Assembly (NCBI GenBank): GCA_001247695.2
Contig: LGRX02034704.1
Span: 1 to 64,000 of the forward strand
DNA from: Cymbomonas tetramitiformis
Lineage: Eukaryota > Chlorophyta > Pyramimonadophyceae > Pyramimonadales > Pyramimonadaceae
Reading direction: 5' to 3'
Length of the DNA stretch: 64,000 nucleotides
In this document: positions 11,020-19,433 of the stretch, piece by piece
How positions within the stretch are numbered: the first letter of the stretch is position 1
How the letters are laid out: each line of letters begins with the position of its first letter
The notes under the pieces: generated by a model
The model's database searches: none
What the model was told of the DNA's origin: nothing
The model's input: only the letters and a program-made list of their open reading frames with translations
Program-made: the position numbers and the translations under genes

Positions 11020-11530
11020 ACTTTTCCACATAACAAAATTTGATCTTCAGCGTTATCGCACGCCTTTGGAAGATACACCATCCCCCTATCGACTATTTTT
11101 CGACCGCCCGATCGAATCGTCGAGCGAACGATCGGACAGTCAGATGACAGATTCTCGAAGAAGGGCATCTTCAAGTTGTTGCAGCGATCTTGAATATACT
11201 CCAATCCTACATCAACTAATTTTCGACCGATCGATCGATTCGTCGACCGAACGATCGGACTGTCCGATCTTGCGTGCTAATGGATTCGTTTCCGAAGACA
11301 AGATCTTCAAGTTGTCACAATCCTCCATGGACTAACTTTCGACCGATCGATCGAATCGTCGACTGAACGATCGGACTGTCCGATTTCGCGTGCTAATGGA
11401 TACGTTCCGAAGACAAGATCTTCAAGTTGTCGCAGCGATCTTGAATACAATACAATCCTCCGTCGACTAACTTTCGACCGATCGATCGAACCGCCGACCG
11501 ACTGCCCGATCAGTAAAAAACACAAAAATC
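11020..11530. repeat. ~125-bp tandem satellite with CGATCGATCG core
   Basis: Four units whose core TTTCGACCGATCGATCG occurs near 11096, 11219, 11335 and 11470, followed by ACGATCGGACTGTCCGAT and by GACAAGATCTTCAAGTTGTC. Periods are about 123, 116 and 135 bp. Each core is itself palindromic. Confidence 0.8.
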
Positions 11531-12049
11531 CGCTCGATCGATCAGAAATCCGCATCGGAAATCGAATCGTGGGGTTGTCACAAGAAGTGTCGCATAGTCG
11601 CAAGACTGTCGCAAGGATCTAGAATGTAGAAGATCCACTCGGGATACGATACTCACTCGATCCTCGTAGGTCACATCTTGAACAACTACAGCATCCTTTA
11701 AGCGGCCGACAACCCATCTTCATTCCGAGGCGCCGACAACGACCAACCGACCTGTGCATTGCTGTTCTTTGTTTTTTTGTTTGACTGTATTAGTTTCTGA
11801 ATAGCGCACTGTTTCCTGCAGTCCTGTTTGCTCCGTATTTTTTTGTACTTTGTTTCTACGCTGGGATTGCGCGCTTCCGATCCCCAACTCATGCTCTGAG
11901 CGCGATGTGCTTTTTGCAGGATCTCGTGCGTCGTGAACGAAGGCGACTGAAGTCCTGGCTGCTAGCTCCCTTTTAATATTTTGTTTTGACTTTGGCAGTG
12001 CTTCAATTCCGTCGGGAATTTTGCAAGCCGACTCCCATTTCTGCACTTT
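11531..12049. other. Spacer, no gene supported
   Basis: A minus frame (11720-12280) runs from the truncated gag through repeat R1 into unique DNA. Because it crosses two element boundaries it is almost certainly a chance read-through. Confidence 0.5.
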
Positions 12050-12237
12050 AGGGACAACTCCTGCGGTGTGGCCTGTCGATGTCACTTTTTTCCAGGAAAC
12101 CTGTTTCGCTCCTTTAAGGGAAACGAAATGAAAAACAGCATATTTCTGAAAAAGCTGCGAAGCGTCGTTAATATAAACGAATCTTTTTGCGACGCGACAA
12201 ATATAAAGACCTCGCGACACAATTGAGAGGCTACCCC
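12050..12237. repeat. Dispersed repeat R1, copy 2
   Basis: Same ~190 bp as 1146-1342, ending at the identical GACACAATTGAGAGGCTACC. It abuts the broken 3' side of the gag fragment at 12240, so either the insertion of R1 or a deletion at its edge removed the rest of that element. Confidence 0.75.
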
Positions 12238-12239
12238 CT

Positions 12240-13104
12240 GCCGCCACTCCCAGCTCCGCCTGCTGTTGTTCCCATGCCACAAAAAATGCGAGTCACCAGG
12301 TTCGTGAGCGTGGATAACGGGACGGGTCGGAGGTCAGCGGGCATGGGATAGCGCACACGAACCGCCGCATAAAAATCGGGGTCGAGGCGCTCGAAGAGTT
12401 TGTGCTTGCGTGACATTTCGGTCGGAGTCCAATCCTCCGACCGGTTGTCACGCACCAGCCTTTGTTCCCTCGCCAAGAGTGGGCGCGGGTCGACACGAGC
12501 GGGGTAGCGAAGTTGGGAATGTTCCTCCTGGAGGGTTTGTCGCACCCCTGGGGGAACACAACCCTTGATCAAATCAAGGAGGGCGCGTCGTCCATCCCTG
12601 TCAGAGACCGAGTCGGTCCCAAGAAGGAAGTCCTCAACTGCTGAGTCCGTCTTCACAATGTACGCGGAGCGTGTCGTATAATAGCTCGTTGACCTTCGGA
12701 ATGACGGCCTTGGTGAGGTCGTCGAAGTCAAACGACGACAAGTCCAGCCCAGCCGAGCTGAACTCGTTCTTCAGGACGACGACGATCTTGGAAAGTTTCT
12801 CGGAGTCCTTCGCAGCTTCAAAGTACTGGTCCGTGCCGCCCAAGGAAAGCTCGCGAACTGCCTTCGCCCATTGTCGATGTCGTCCTTTGGCATAAATCGC
12901 GGCCACCTTCGCCACGTTCTCCTCGAAGAGCTGCCTTGCTTGTAAGACTCCGACAGAATCATCAGCGTGAGGAGCCCCGGGAACAGGTATAGGTGGCGTG
13001 GATGGTGTGGATGAATCTCTTACTGCCGGAAGCAGCCTGATGGAGGCGTCAATGTCGCTGTCCAGCAACAGACGCCTCCTCGCTCGTGTGTTTGCAGCAC
13101 TCAT
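12240..13104 (-). pseudogene. N-terminal gag fragment, family A subfamily (copy A3)
   Basis: ATG at 13104 begins MSAANTRARRRLLLDSDIDA; DSDIDAS is also present at the same place in copies at 42.87 kb and 55.63 kb. Then LKNEFSSAGLDLSSFDFDD and SVSDRDGRRALLDLIKGCVP match copy A2. A frameshift near 12640-12650 splits the ORF (first frame ends after CEDGLSS; the second resumes at EDFLLGTDSVSDRDGRR). The zinc knuckle and membrane part are missing, cut at 12240 by repeat R1. Confidence 0.8.
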
Positions 13105-13482
13105 TTCTCTAGATACCTTCAGGAGATCGGCGGTGCGGGTGAAGGACACGTGTTGCTAGCGGGTCGGGAAAAGCGAAATTGTGATACAGCTTCGTTGAGG
13201 TGGCTGTGCGGTGTGAAATAGTCGAGTAGTGGCAAGCTAGCTTTGCCGTCCAGCAAGGCGCCGCGCGCGATGCGCGAAATCCGGCGGTCCCCCAAGGTGA
13301 ATCAAATGCTCAAGACATAATTCTTTGCCGCGAGCCTCCCCGTAACGTCAGCTCAAAGATCAGCGCATGGTCCCAAGCGTAGACGCAACACGCGTCCACG
13401 CACCACCTACTCCAAGCGGCAAAGCTTAGCCAATCATGGCCAAAGCAGTGAGAAAATAATTAGCGTGAATGGGATCACGACC
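13105..13482 (-). other. 5' leader of copy A3
   Basis: Lies between the 5' LTR and gag. It contains the family leader words CCAAGCGGC, TTAGCCAATCATGGCCAAA and, next to the LTR, the hairpin CGTGA-atggga-TCACG (13463-13478), the equivalent of the CGTGGAC/GTCCACG hairpin of the 58.6 kb copy. Confidence 0.65.
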
Positions 13483-13710
13483 TAGGGGAATATACCCGTT
13501 CGGTATATTCAGATATATCAGATATCGCAGTCGAGTGCTACTTTCGGATACCTTTAAACTGAATATTGAGAAGTATTAACTTAATAACCTAAACCTAAAC
13601 CCGGAACGGTCACACGAACTATACTCGTACTCGTACCCTAGTCACGATCTCAGTCTGGAAACTCTGACTCAGGCGCCTGCCTGTCAGGGCTGCCTGGTCA
13701 GAACTCGGCA
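13483..13710 (-). mobile_element. 5' LTR of copy A3
   Basis: About 228 bp positioned exactly like the other family A LTRs (start TAGGGGAATATACCC beside the leader hairpin, end GAACTCGGCA on the plus strand). It shares AACCTAAACCCGGAACGGTC and CTGTCAGGGCTGCCT with them, otherwise diverged, so a distinct subfamily. Confidence 0.65.
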
Positions 13711-13737
13711 ATGCGTGACGCTTCTCGATATAACATG

Positions 13738-13830
13738 AGGTCGGACCTGAGATCGGACCTGAGGTCGGACCGAGGTCGGACCTGAGGTCGGACCTGAGGT
13801 CGGACCTGAGGTCGGACCGAGGTCGGACCT
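13738..13830. repeat. 14-bp minisatellite GAGGTCGGACCTGA
   Basis: About seven tandem units of GAGGTCGGACCTGA / GAGGTCGGACC next to the LTR. Produces a Ser-Asp-Leu-Arg repeat in an ORF that is not a gene. Confidence 0.9.
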
Positions 13831-14085
13831 CGCATCTTGTCCGATGTAGCAGTAGAAATCGATTCTTTGCCGTCAGAAGATAATATTTTTGACGGTCCAG
13901 GGGCATATTACTTTTTAAGGCAATATTTTGACATCCAGTATCGAGTCAACACTCGCGATACTCAAGATGACCGATCATTCCAGTGTCGGCTTTTGCAGAA
14001 TCGTGACCGTTTTATTCATGTCCGTTTTTGCAGTTCTTAACAGTAGCGAGTGTTTTTTTCAACTTGCACGCGATACGTACGATAT

Positions 14086-14395
14086 GCCTAAGCGCAAGTT
14101 TAAGTAGGAAGAGTTCAATGACGCTGAGATGCTTGCTTTGCATGCGGAACAACGATCCCAACGACGGAGTCGTGTTGCTCATGAAGCGAGTTTCATGAAT
14201 AGCCCGTCCGCTTTTCATGAGTGCGTGGAGGTCGAATTCCTCCCCGCCATCAAGCCGATCGACAAAGGGTGGACTAAGAAAGTATTTGATGATGTTCACG
14301 CGGATAAAAGCACACGAGTAAAGCGCAGTGTTGTTCGAAAAGAACACGTGGCTTTACTTGTGGACAACTTAAATCCGAAAAAACTTCATGGCTGA
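14086..14395 (+). CDS. Cassette ORF1, basic protein of unknown function
   Basis: An ATG at 14086 gives MPKRKFK followed by an in-frame TAG (14107-14109) and then an open frame to TGA at 14393-14395. Without readthrough, translation would start at the ATG of 14131. The protein is highly charged, about 95 aa, with no domain I recognise. Its stop overlaps the start of ORF2 in ATGGCTGA, the compact overlap of viral or polycistronic genes and odd for a nuclear gene. Confidence 0.45.
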
Positions 14396-14999
14396 GAAGA
14401 AGATCAAAAGTCGAATATTTGTCGACTTGTTTGCCGCGGGTTCGGAGATCAATCAAAACTTAAAACCAATTCTAGAAAGTCGTTTCGGAAGGGGTAAATT
14501 CAACTTCATTTCAGTGACCGGCGACACTAAGGCAAAAAATGTGAAGGGCTGGATCCCTATGAACATCTTTAGTGATAACGACAACCGGAAAGTTTTAGGT
14601 CAAATTATTATTTGTGCACCGCCTCCAGATGGAATGAGTGACGCGGCAATCATGTATGTTGCAGAACACTGCAAAGATTTTTGCGCGTTTTTGGTGCCTG
14701 AGATGTGGCTTGCCGGTGACCGTGCCTATCCTCTTCGAAGAATGTGGTGGGCGAAAAAGCAAGAAGAAAAGCTCATCTACGAGCTTGAGGGTGTTCGAGG
14801 CATGCGCTGGATTGTGTGCGTTAAAGAAAAGCGCAAAGGCAACGATCTGTTCGCAAAGACCTCTGTGAAACTTAGCGCTAAGCCAGGATTAGAAAAGGCT
14901 TACGCCGAGCGCAAAAAGGCAGCACAAGAAAGCGCTTCTAGTAATGGGGAAGATGCTCTTGAAGATGCTTTGCGTAATGATGCTTCCGATAGATGCTAG
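14388..14999 (+). CDS. Cassette ORF2, methyltransferase-like protein (203 aa)
   Basis: Opens MAEKKIKSRIFVDLFAAGSE. The N-terminal VDLFAAGSEINQNL resembles the 'DLFA...N' start of phage-type N6-adenine methyltransferases. IIICAPPPDG followed by CAFLVPEMW about 22 residues later fits the motif IV (xPPx) plus following hydrophobic strand of Rossmann-fold SAM methyltransferases. The usual N/D before PP is Ala here, so catalysis is uncertain. The C-terminal third is Lys/Glu-rich. Assignment is by motif shape only; alternatives are an inactive MTase-fold protein or a chance resemblance. Confidence 0.5.
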   Translation: MAEKKIKSRIFVDLFAAGSEINQNLKPILESRFGRGKFNFISVTGDTKAKNVKGWIPMNIFSDNDNRKVLGQIIICAPPPDGMSDAAIMYVAEHCKDFCAFLVPEMWLAGDRAYPLRRMWWAKKQEEKLIYELEGVRGMRWIVCVKEKRKGNDLFAKTSVKLSAKPGLEKAYAERKKAAQESASSNGEDALEDALRNDASDRC

Positions 15000-15246
15000 C
15001 GATACACCGTTTCTCGGTATAAACGCTTGTGACATGGAACATCATGGAAGTACATAATTTGAATTATGCATAAATGATATTCTTGTACCTGTGTGAATGC
15101 GTGTGCGTATGAAATGCTTGAATTTTTGTTATGCGCGTTATGCGTGTCGTCCTTGGCGTGAATATTTGTTGTCGACACTGTTAAGGACTGCAAAAACGGA
15201 CATGCATTGCAAAAACGGTCACGATTCTGTAAAAGCTGACACTGGA

Positions 15247-15736
15247 AAATTTATGAGTGCTAGCGACATACGAATTCGTCGCTGCGATGATGACAGCGTC
15301 ATTATTTTGAGATTTAATGCCATTAAATTTTGTAATGACCATCTCCAAATTCGCCTGCCAGCACGTAATGTGATTTTGAGATTCTTTTAAATGCCAATAA
15401 AGTATTGAAATTCAGCCAGGTATTGAAAAACAGCCAGGTCAAAGCCATCGCAGCACGCATATTGGTGCAGATTTTCGGTGCCACGTTTCGGTGCCACGTC
15501 GTACACCACCAGCGTCGATGGGCCCACGGACCATGGTCGCATCATGGTCCGACCTTGCAACCTGGGCACCACCTGGGGCCGTAATACTGCCGTTGCTGGG
15601 CACGACGTATGGCGATAGTATCGACAGACGATCGGGATGCGAGAACGGATGCGACGCGCCTGCAAGGCTCGTACAGAAGGGGCATCGTGGGTGGTACCTG
15701 GAGCAAGGTTGGGGGCGCAGGTCCGACGCGCTCTAC
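15247..15736. other. Spacer, no gene supported
   Basis: Contains two versions of an ATTTTGAGATT...TTTAAATGCCA sentence near 15305 and 15370 and a short tandem repeat TATTGAAA-TTCAGCCAGG near 15405-15440. An antisense ORF overlaps the end of the next gene and is not believed. Confidence 0.4.
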
Positions 15737-15988
15737 TTATGATGTGTGCTCGTCGGTGTTCGTGGGGGTATCGCCCATCATATGCATGTTGATCAACTCC
15801 TTGAGAAGAGCTTGGGGCTTCTGGTGAGGATTCACCGTCTTCCCGTATCGTTTGAACATCTGCTGCACGACCGGGAAGCCCTGCACCAAGCTGGCGCGTG
15901 AGAGGCGCCCATCGATGAAGTCGAGGTCTGACATCCTCGGCGCCCACCGCACTCCCCCCGCGTCAGGCTCCATGTTCTTCGTCTTCAT
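15737..15988 (-). CDS. Hypothetical protein, downstream of an ATGA overlap (83 aa)
   Basis: Begins MKTKNMEPDAGGVRWAPRMS and ends NPHQKPQALLKEL...DEHTS before TGA. Composition is ordinary globular. The start codon overlaps the stop of the upstream ORF in ATGA, so the two look translationally coupled, or they are one gene broken by a frameshift (joining them would give ~150 aa). No family recognised. Confidence 0.45.
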   Translation of the reverse strand: MKTKNMEPDAGGVRWAPRMSDLDFIDGRLSRASLVQGFPVVQQMFKRYGKTVNPHQKPQALLKELINMHMMGDTPTNTDEHTS

Positions 15989-16191
15989 GTGGAAGCCAAG
16001 GACCCCACCTCTCGGACCCGATGCTCTGACTTGGTGCGGCTTCGCGTTGATGGTATGTCACGTTGCGGCAAGGAGACGTGTGCGGCTGCTGTGCTTTCCT
16101 GCGCTGCGACTGGCGTGAAGTCTTCTGGTTCAGCTCCTGTCGCTCCTGCTAAAAGTCTTTTCTTGCGAGCCATGCCGACTGGTTGATTCAT
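15985..16191 (-). CDS. Hypothetical basic protein (68 aa), upstream partner
   Basis: Begins MNQPVGMARKKRLLAGATGA; the second Met (MARKK) is an equally good start. Ends ACA TGA, whose last four bases ATGA carry the start of the next ORF. Upstream at 16282-16400 lies a four-copy 31-bp repeat that could be regulatory. Function unknown. Confidence 0.4.
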   Translation of the reverse strand: MNQPVGMARKKRLLAGATGAEPEDFTPVAAQESTAAAHVSLPQRDIPSTRSRTKSEHRVREVGSLAST

Positions 16192-16281
16192 ACGACCGGT
16201 GAACGTGAATGTAGAAGGCTGAGTCGACAGTGGAGTTAAAGCTTGTCCACGGTATGTCTATGGATTATCGCGTATTAATTT

Positions 16282-16400
16282 CATTTGCCTACGGGCAGAT
16301 GACCATTAAATGCATTTGCCTACGCGCAGACCACCATTAAAATCATTTGCCTACGCGCATTCTACCATATACGGCATTTGCCTACGCGCACTGCAAAGTT
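16282..16400. repeat. Four 31-bp direct repeats, iteron-like
   Basis: CATTTGCCTACGCGCA (one copy with GGGCA) recurs at about 16282, 16313, 16344 and 16375, each followed by a variable CCACCATTAAAAT-type spacer. Regular 31-bp spacing equals three helical turns. It sits between the minus-strand ORF pair and the 3' side of LIL3. Confidence 0.8.
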
Positions 16401-16845
16401 AACCCTTTTTGAATTTAATGTTTATCATTAAAAAAAAAGTTCCATCAAACTGAATTCGTCGATGACATAATATTCCCGTTCACGAAACTTTTTTTTTTAA
16501 GATTCCCAAATTTTGTGTATCCCTTAACAACGAAGGGAAGGCAGCATCTTAAAAAGCCGGTAATTTTTCGTCAACGTCAAATATTCGCGAGCTTTATAGA
16601 TCATCGAAATCGTCTATGCACACCTAACGAAGCTGCAAGGTGCACCTTTCAACCTCCTCGAAAATACTCACAAGGGTAACCCATAGACAATTTCGTAACT
16701 TTGAAGCTGGACGTCCCTATCAAGCTAGAATGAGGTCTAGGGATGTTGCATAAAATTGCGAAGAGAAGATGAAAATTGCAAAGGCAACACAAACTGCTGG
16801 TCAATGAAATGCGGTGTGCCAATGAATATATATTTAAATTATTTA
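16401..16845. other. Spacer beyond the 3' end of LIL3
   Basis: AT-rich, no ORF of interest. Convergent with the 3' end of LIL3. Confidence 0.5.
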
Positions 16846-16850
16846 TTACA
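16846..16850 (-). promoter_or_regulatory. Putative polyadenylation signal TGTAA for LIL3
   Basis: On the minus strand TGTAATAAA occurs 66 nt after the LIL3 stop codon. TGTAA is the usual green-algal poly(A) signal; AATAAA overlaps it. Confidence 0.6.
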
Positions 16851-16915
16851 ACAACGTTACTAATTTCCCCCCAGTACCCCCTCTATTTTCCCTAAATTTC
16901 GTATAGGATGATTGT

Positions 16916-18630
16916 TCACTCAGACTTCTCGGAGGGACGCTCAACCCCATCCCAGGTAGCAGCCCACTGCCTGTCGTAGAAAGTTGCCTCATCGGCGAGT
17001 TCCTTAAGGTTATCCAAGTCCTCTGTTCGGCGAATAAACAAGCACCCAGCCAAAGTTGCACCCAAGAACAGCTTGCCCCACCACGAGTCCATTTGGTCCA
17101 CGATGCTGATGTGCGTGGTGGCATCGATCAAGTATGCACCAACGTATCCGATCTGCAATAGACAAACAGAGGATAGATACCGACTAAGACAACTTCCGAA
17201 AATAGGCCGGGTATCGGAATACACAGCAAGACAGGTCATGGAAGCGAGGTATCAGCAGCTAAAAAAAACACCTGACCTCGCAACAGCGGCTACACAATAT
17301 AAAGTAGCTTTTATCAGTAACGAAAGACAAACCCCGAGGTTGACGTGTCACTGACTTTAACAAGAGAGGAAAGAACTACCCATCCCGCTATAAATGCTGG
17401 GGGGGAGACGGCAAAAGACTTCAGACGGTACCATTGCGGCACGGCCGTTGGCCATTTCAGCTTGGGGAAGGTGGAAGCGCTTGACCCATGCCGTCCAGGG
17501 GATCTCTGACAGGTCAAAATCCACGGGATCGTCAATTTTGCACGCCTCTGGTGTAGCCTCCAAAATCTTTCGCCTTACGACCTCAGCATCAATCACAGAA
17601 TCCCAGTCCACTTCCCCGTCTTCCCCCTTGAATTGTTCAAAATCCCAGCGGCCTTTGACCCAGCGAGCATCGGAGAAGGCGCCGTCAATGGCAACCTGCA
17701 CCAGCGCACCCGACTCGGTTCATGTTTCAGGTAGCTGCATACTTTCAAAGTTTATCATGCCCCAAGCAGAACAGCAAGTCTAAGAGCAGTGAGAGGTGAT
17801 ATCCGCGAAATAATTCCCAAACTGTGCAAGGTGCAAGTGAAGCGCGGCATGCCCACCTGAGGAACTGCGCCCGCTTCGAGGGTAGCTTTGGCTGCGCTCT
17901 TTCCGAGGGCCTATGTACCGGGTGCGCGCACACCACCTTTAGACCCAGAGAGATGAAGAGGCCCCAGAGAGGTATAGAGACCCCAAAGACCCACAATCGA
18001 ACAAGTTCCTAACAGAAGAAACAAACTTCGTATGCTTACCTTGTCACCCTTCAGAGTCCCACCAGTTTCAAGAGGAGAAGGCTTCCTCTTGGGCTTATCC
18101 TCGGCGATGACCGCCTCTTCTGCCATACACCGGATTGCGGTCCTGGCAGACGCGTCCAACAGAACTGTTCTTATTGATTTCGTGCAGACCCCGTTCCGTG
18201 TATGCAACGAGAATACGAAAACGACTTTTGGTCATAGTCGAGGCTTCTTCTCTTCGAGAACTTCGAGGCTCTTGGAGATATGCGGCGATTATCACAGCTA
18301 TATTTATTCGGCAGGGCGTTGCGTGCATGACAATTGTGCGCAAAGGACACTGCCTGTTTTGAAGCAGACATAAACACATGATCGTATTGTGATATTATCA
18401 GTCCCGCTCTTCGCATCACGAGGCTGTGATCTCATTACTTTATTTCGGGCCCATGCCAGAACGCCACACAACGGGATGGTACCCGAGCGCTCAATATCAG
18501 TGTAGCTTTGGAGGGCAGCCCCGCACCTCTTGCTCGCAGGCACCACGCACTTGGGAGACACCCTTGCGCAAACGCGCGAGGTTCCATTGTGCTTAAGTCC
18601 AATAACCTTGTTTGCAGTGAAAGTGGCCAT
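16916..18630 (-). CDS. LIL3: LIL3-like light-harvesting-like protein, chloroplast (257 aa, four exons)
   Basis: Exons on the minus strand: 18630-18483, 18164-18040, 17695-17432, 17152-16916; introns 1-3 are GT-AG (about 318, 344 and 279 bp), and phases join to 257 codons plus TGA. Plant LIL3 proteins are about 260 aa. The first ~60 residues are Ser/Arg/Ala-rich like a transit peptide. The core holds DARWVKGRWDFEQF, DWDSVIDAE.RRK, IPWTAWVKRFHLP and the chlorophyll-binding helix AEMANGRAAM-IGYVGAYL, with the E and N-x-R of LHC helices, split by intron 3 after Met. A second hydrophobic helix (LFLGATLAGCLFIRR) and DEATFYDRQWAATW follow; both are LIL3 hallmarks. Established role: a thylakoid protein that tethers geranylgeranyl reductase and other chlorophyll-synthesis enzymes. 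The exon 1/2 junction is the least certain. It is the only intact single-copy-type gene in the window. Confidence 0.9.
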
Positions 18631-19433
18631 TTCAGATAATTCTATAAAGAATTGCGGAGTAATATAGATTAGGACAAAGTTCTGAGCTGAAGGAACGCAA
18701 TAGGTTTCTAAAGTTAATATTTATCCCGGTTGCGGCGATGAACACAAGAAGGTGTTGATCCAACTTGGATCCACTGAATGAAGCATAGTTGGTTGATATG
18801 ATTTTCTGGATCTTCTCAGTATGACGTGTTCCAATCGCACATGCTCACCATCCGTATGTTCTTACTTTAAACATAAAAGCAGATTTTTGGAATCCGAACG
18901 TCACACTTAGACCATGGAGTACGTTGAATCCATGGATCTAACGGCTACAGAAAGAGAAATCTTGAAATGGATTTTTGAGGCACATATTTTCTCGCAGCCC
19001 ATACTGTCAAGTGTCAAGTTGTGTCCATCTGAGGACGCCGAGAAAGTGTGAGAGTCGTTATTGATTTAGATTTACTTGGGCCGCCTGCGCCTTCCATGTG
19101 GAATCAATCTTCATTATTGTTCATATAAATTCCTATCGCAATCCAAAAACTTCTTGAGTCTTGAATCTTGAACCTATCACTCTCTCTCGACCAAAGAAAA
19201 TGTAAAAGATTTTCTTTGGCCGAGAGAGAGAAACGTCGCTCGAGCTTATAAACGACGGTAGGACAGTAGAGCCCCATATATAGAACATTCAACATAGAAG
19301 ATACCAGTCTAGATAGTCTTGAGAAGATTAGATAGGATAGGAAAAGGAATATCAATACTTTTGTAGTCACAAGTCATAGTCAGTAGCTCAGTCGAGTGTC
19401 ACCTGGGTGACACTGTCTCAGTGTATCGATATG
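18631..19433. other. Upstream region of LIL3, with an inverted repeat at 19177-19229
   Basis: Presumed promoter side of LIL3; no TATA box is obvious in the first 100 bp. 19177-19229 is a strong hairpin with arms CTCTCTCTCGACCAAAGAAAA and TTTTCTTTGGCCGAGAGAGAG around a ~10-nt loop. No other gene seen. Confidence 0.5.

Larger units (their letters stand above)
13979..15246 (+). mobile_element. Cassette bounded by ~70-bp terminal inverted repeats
   Basis: 13979-14050 and 15171-15246 are inverted copies. They share CCAGTGTC-GCTTTT-CAGAATC, GTGACCGTTTT, CATGTCCGTTTTTGCAGT and CTTAACAGT. The repeats may extend outward in degraded form. Between them two plus-strand ORFs overlap by 8 nt. No transposase is present. 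A small non-autonomous DNA transposon with captured genes, or an integrated viral/plasmid fragment, are both possible; the target duplication is not evident. Confidence 0.6.

Noticed and set aside
11720..12280. 186-codon minus ORF continuing from gag
   Set aside because: It crosses the boundary of repeat R1 into unrelated DNA; the gag sequence ends at about 12240.
13619..13906. ORF with Ser-Asp-Leu-Arg repeats
   Set aside because: Produced by the 14-bp GAGGTCGGACCTGA minisatellite.
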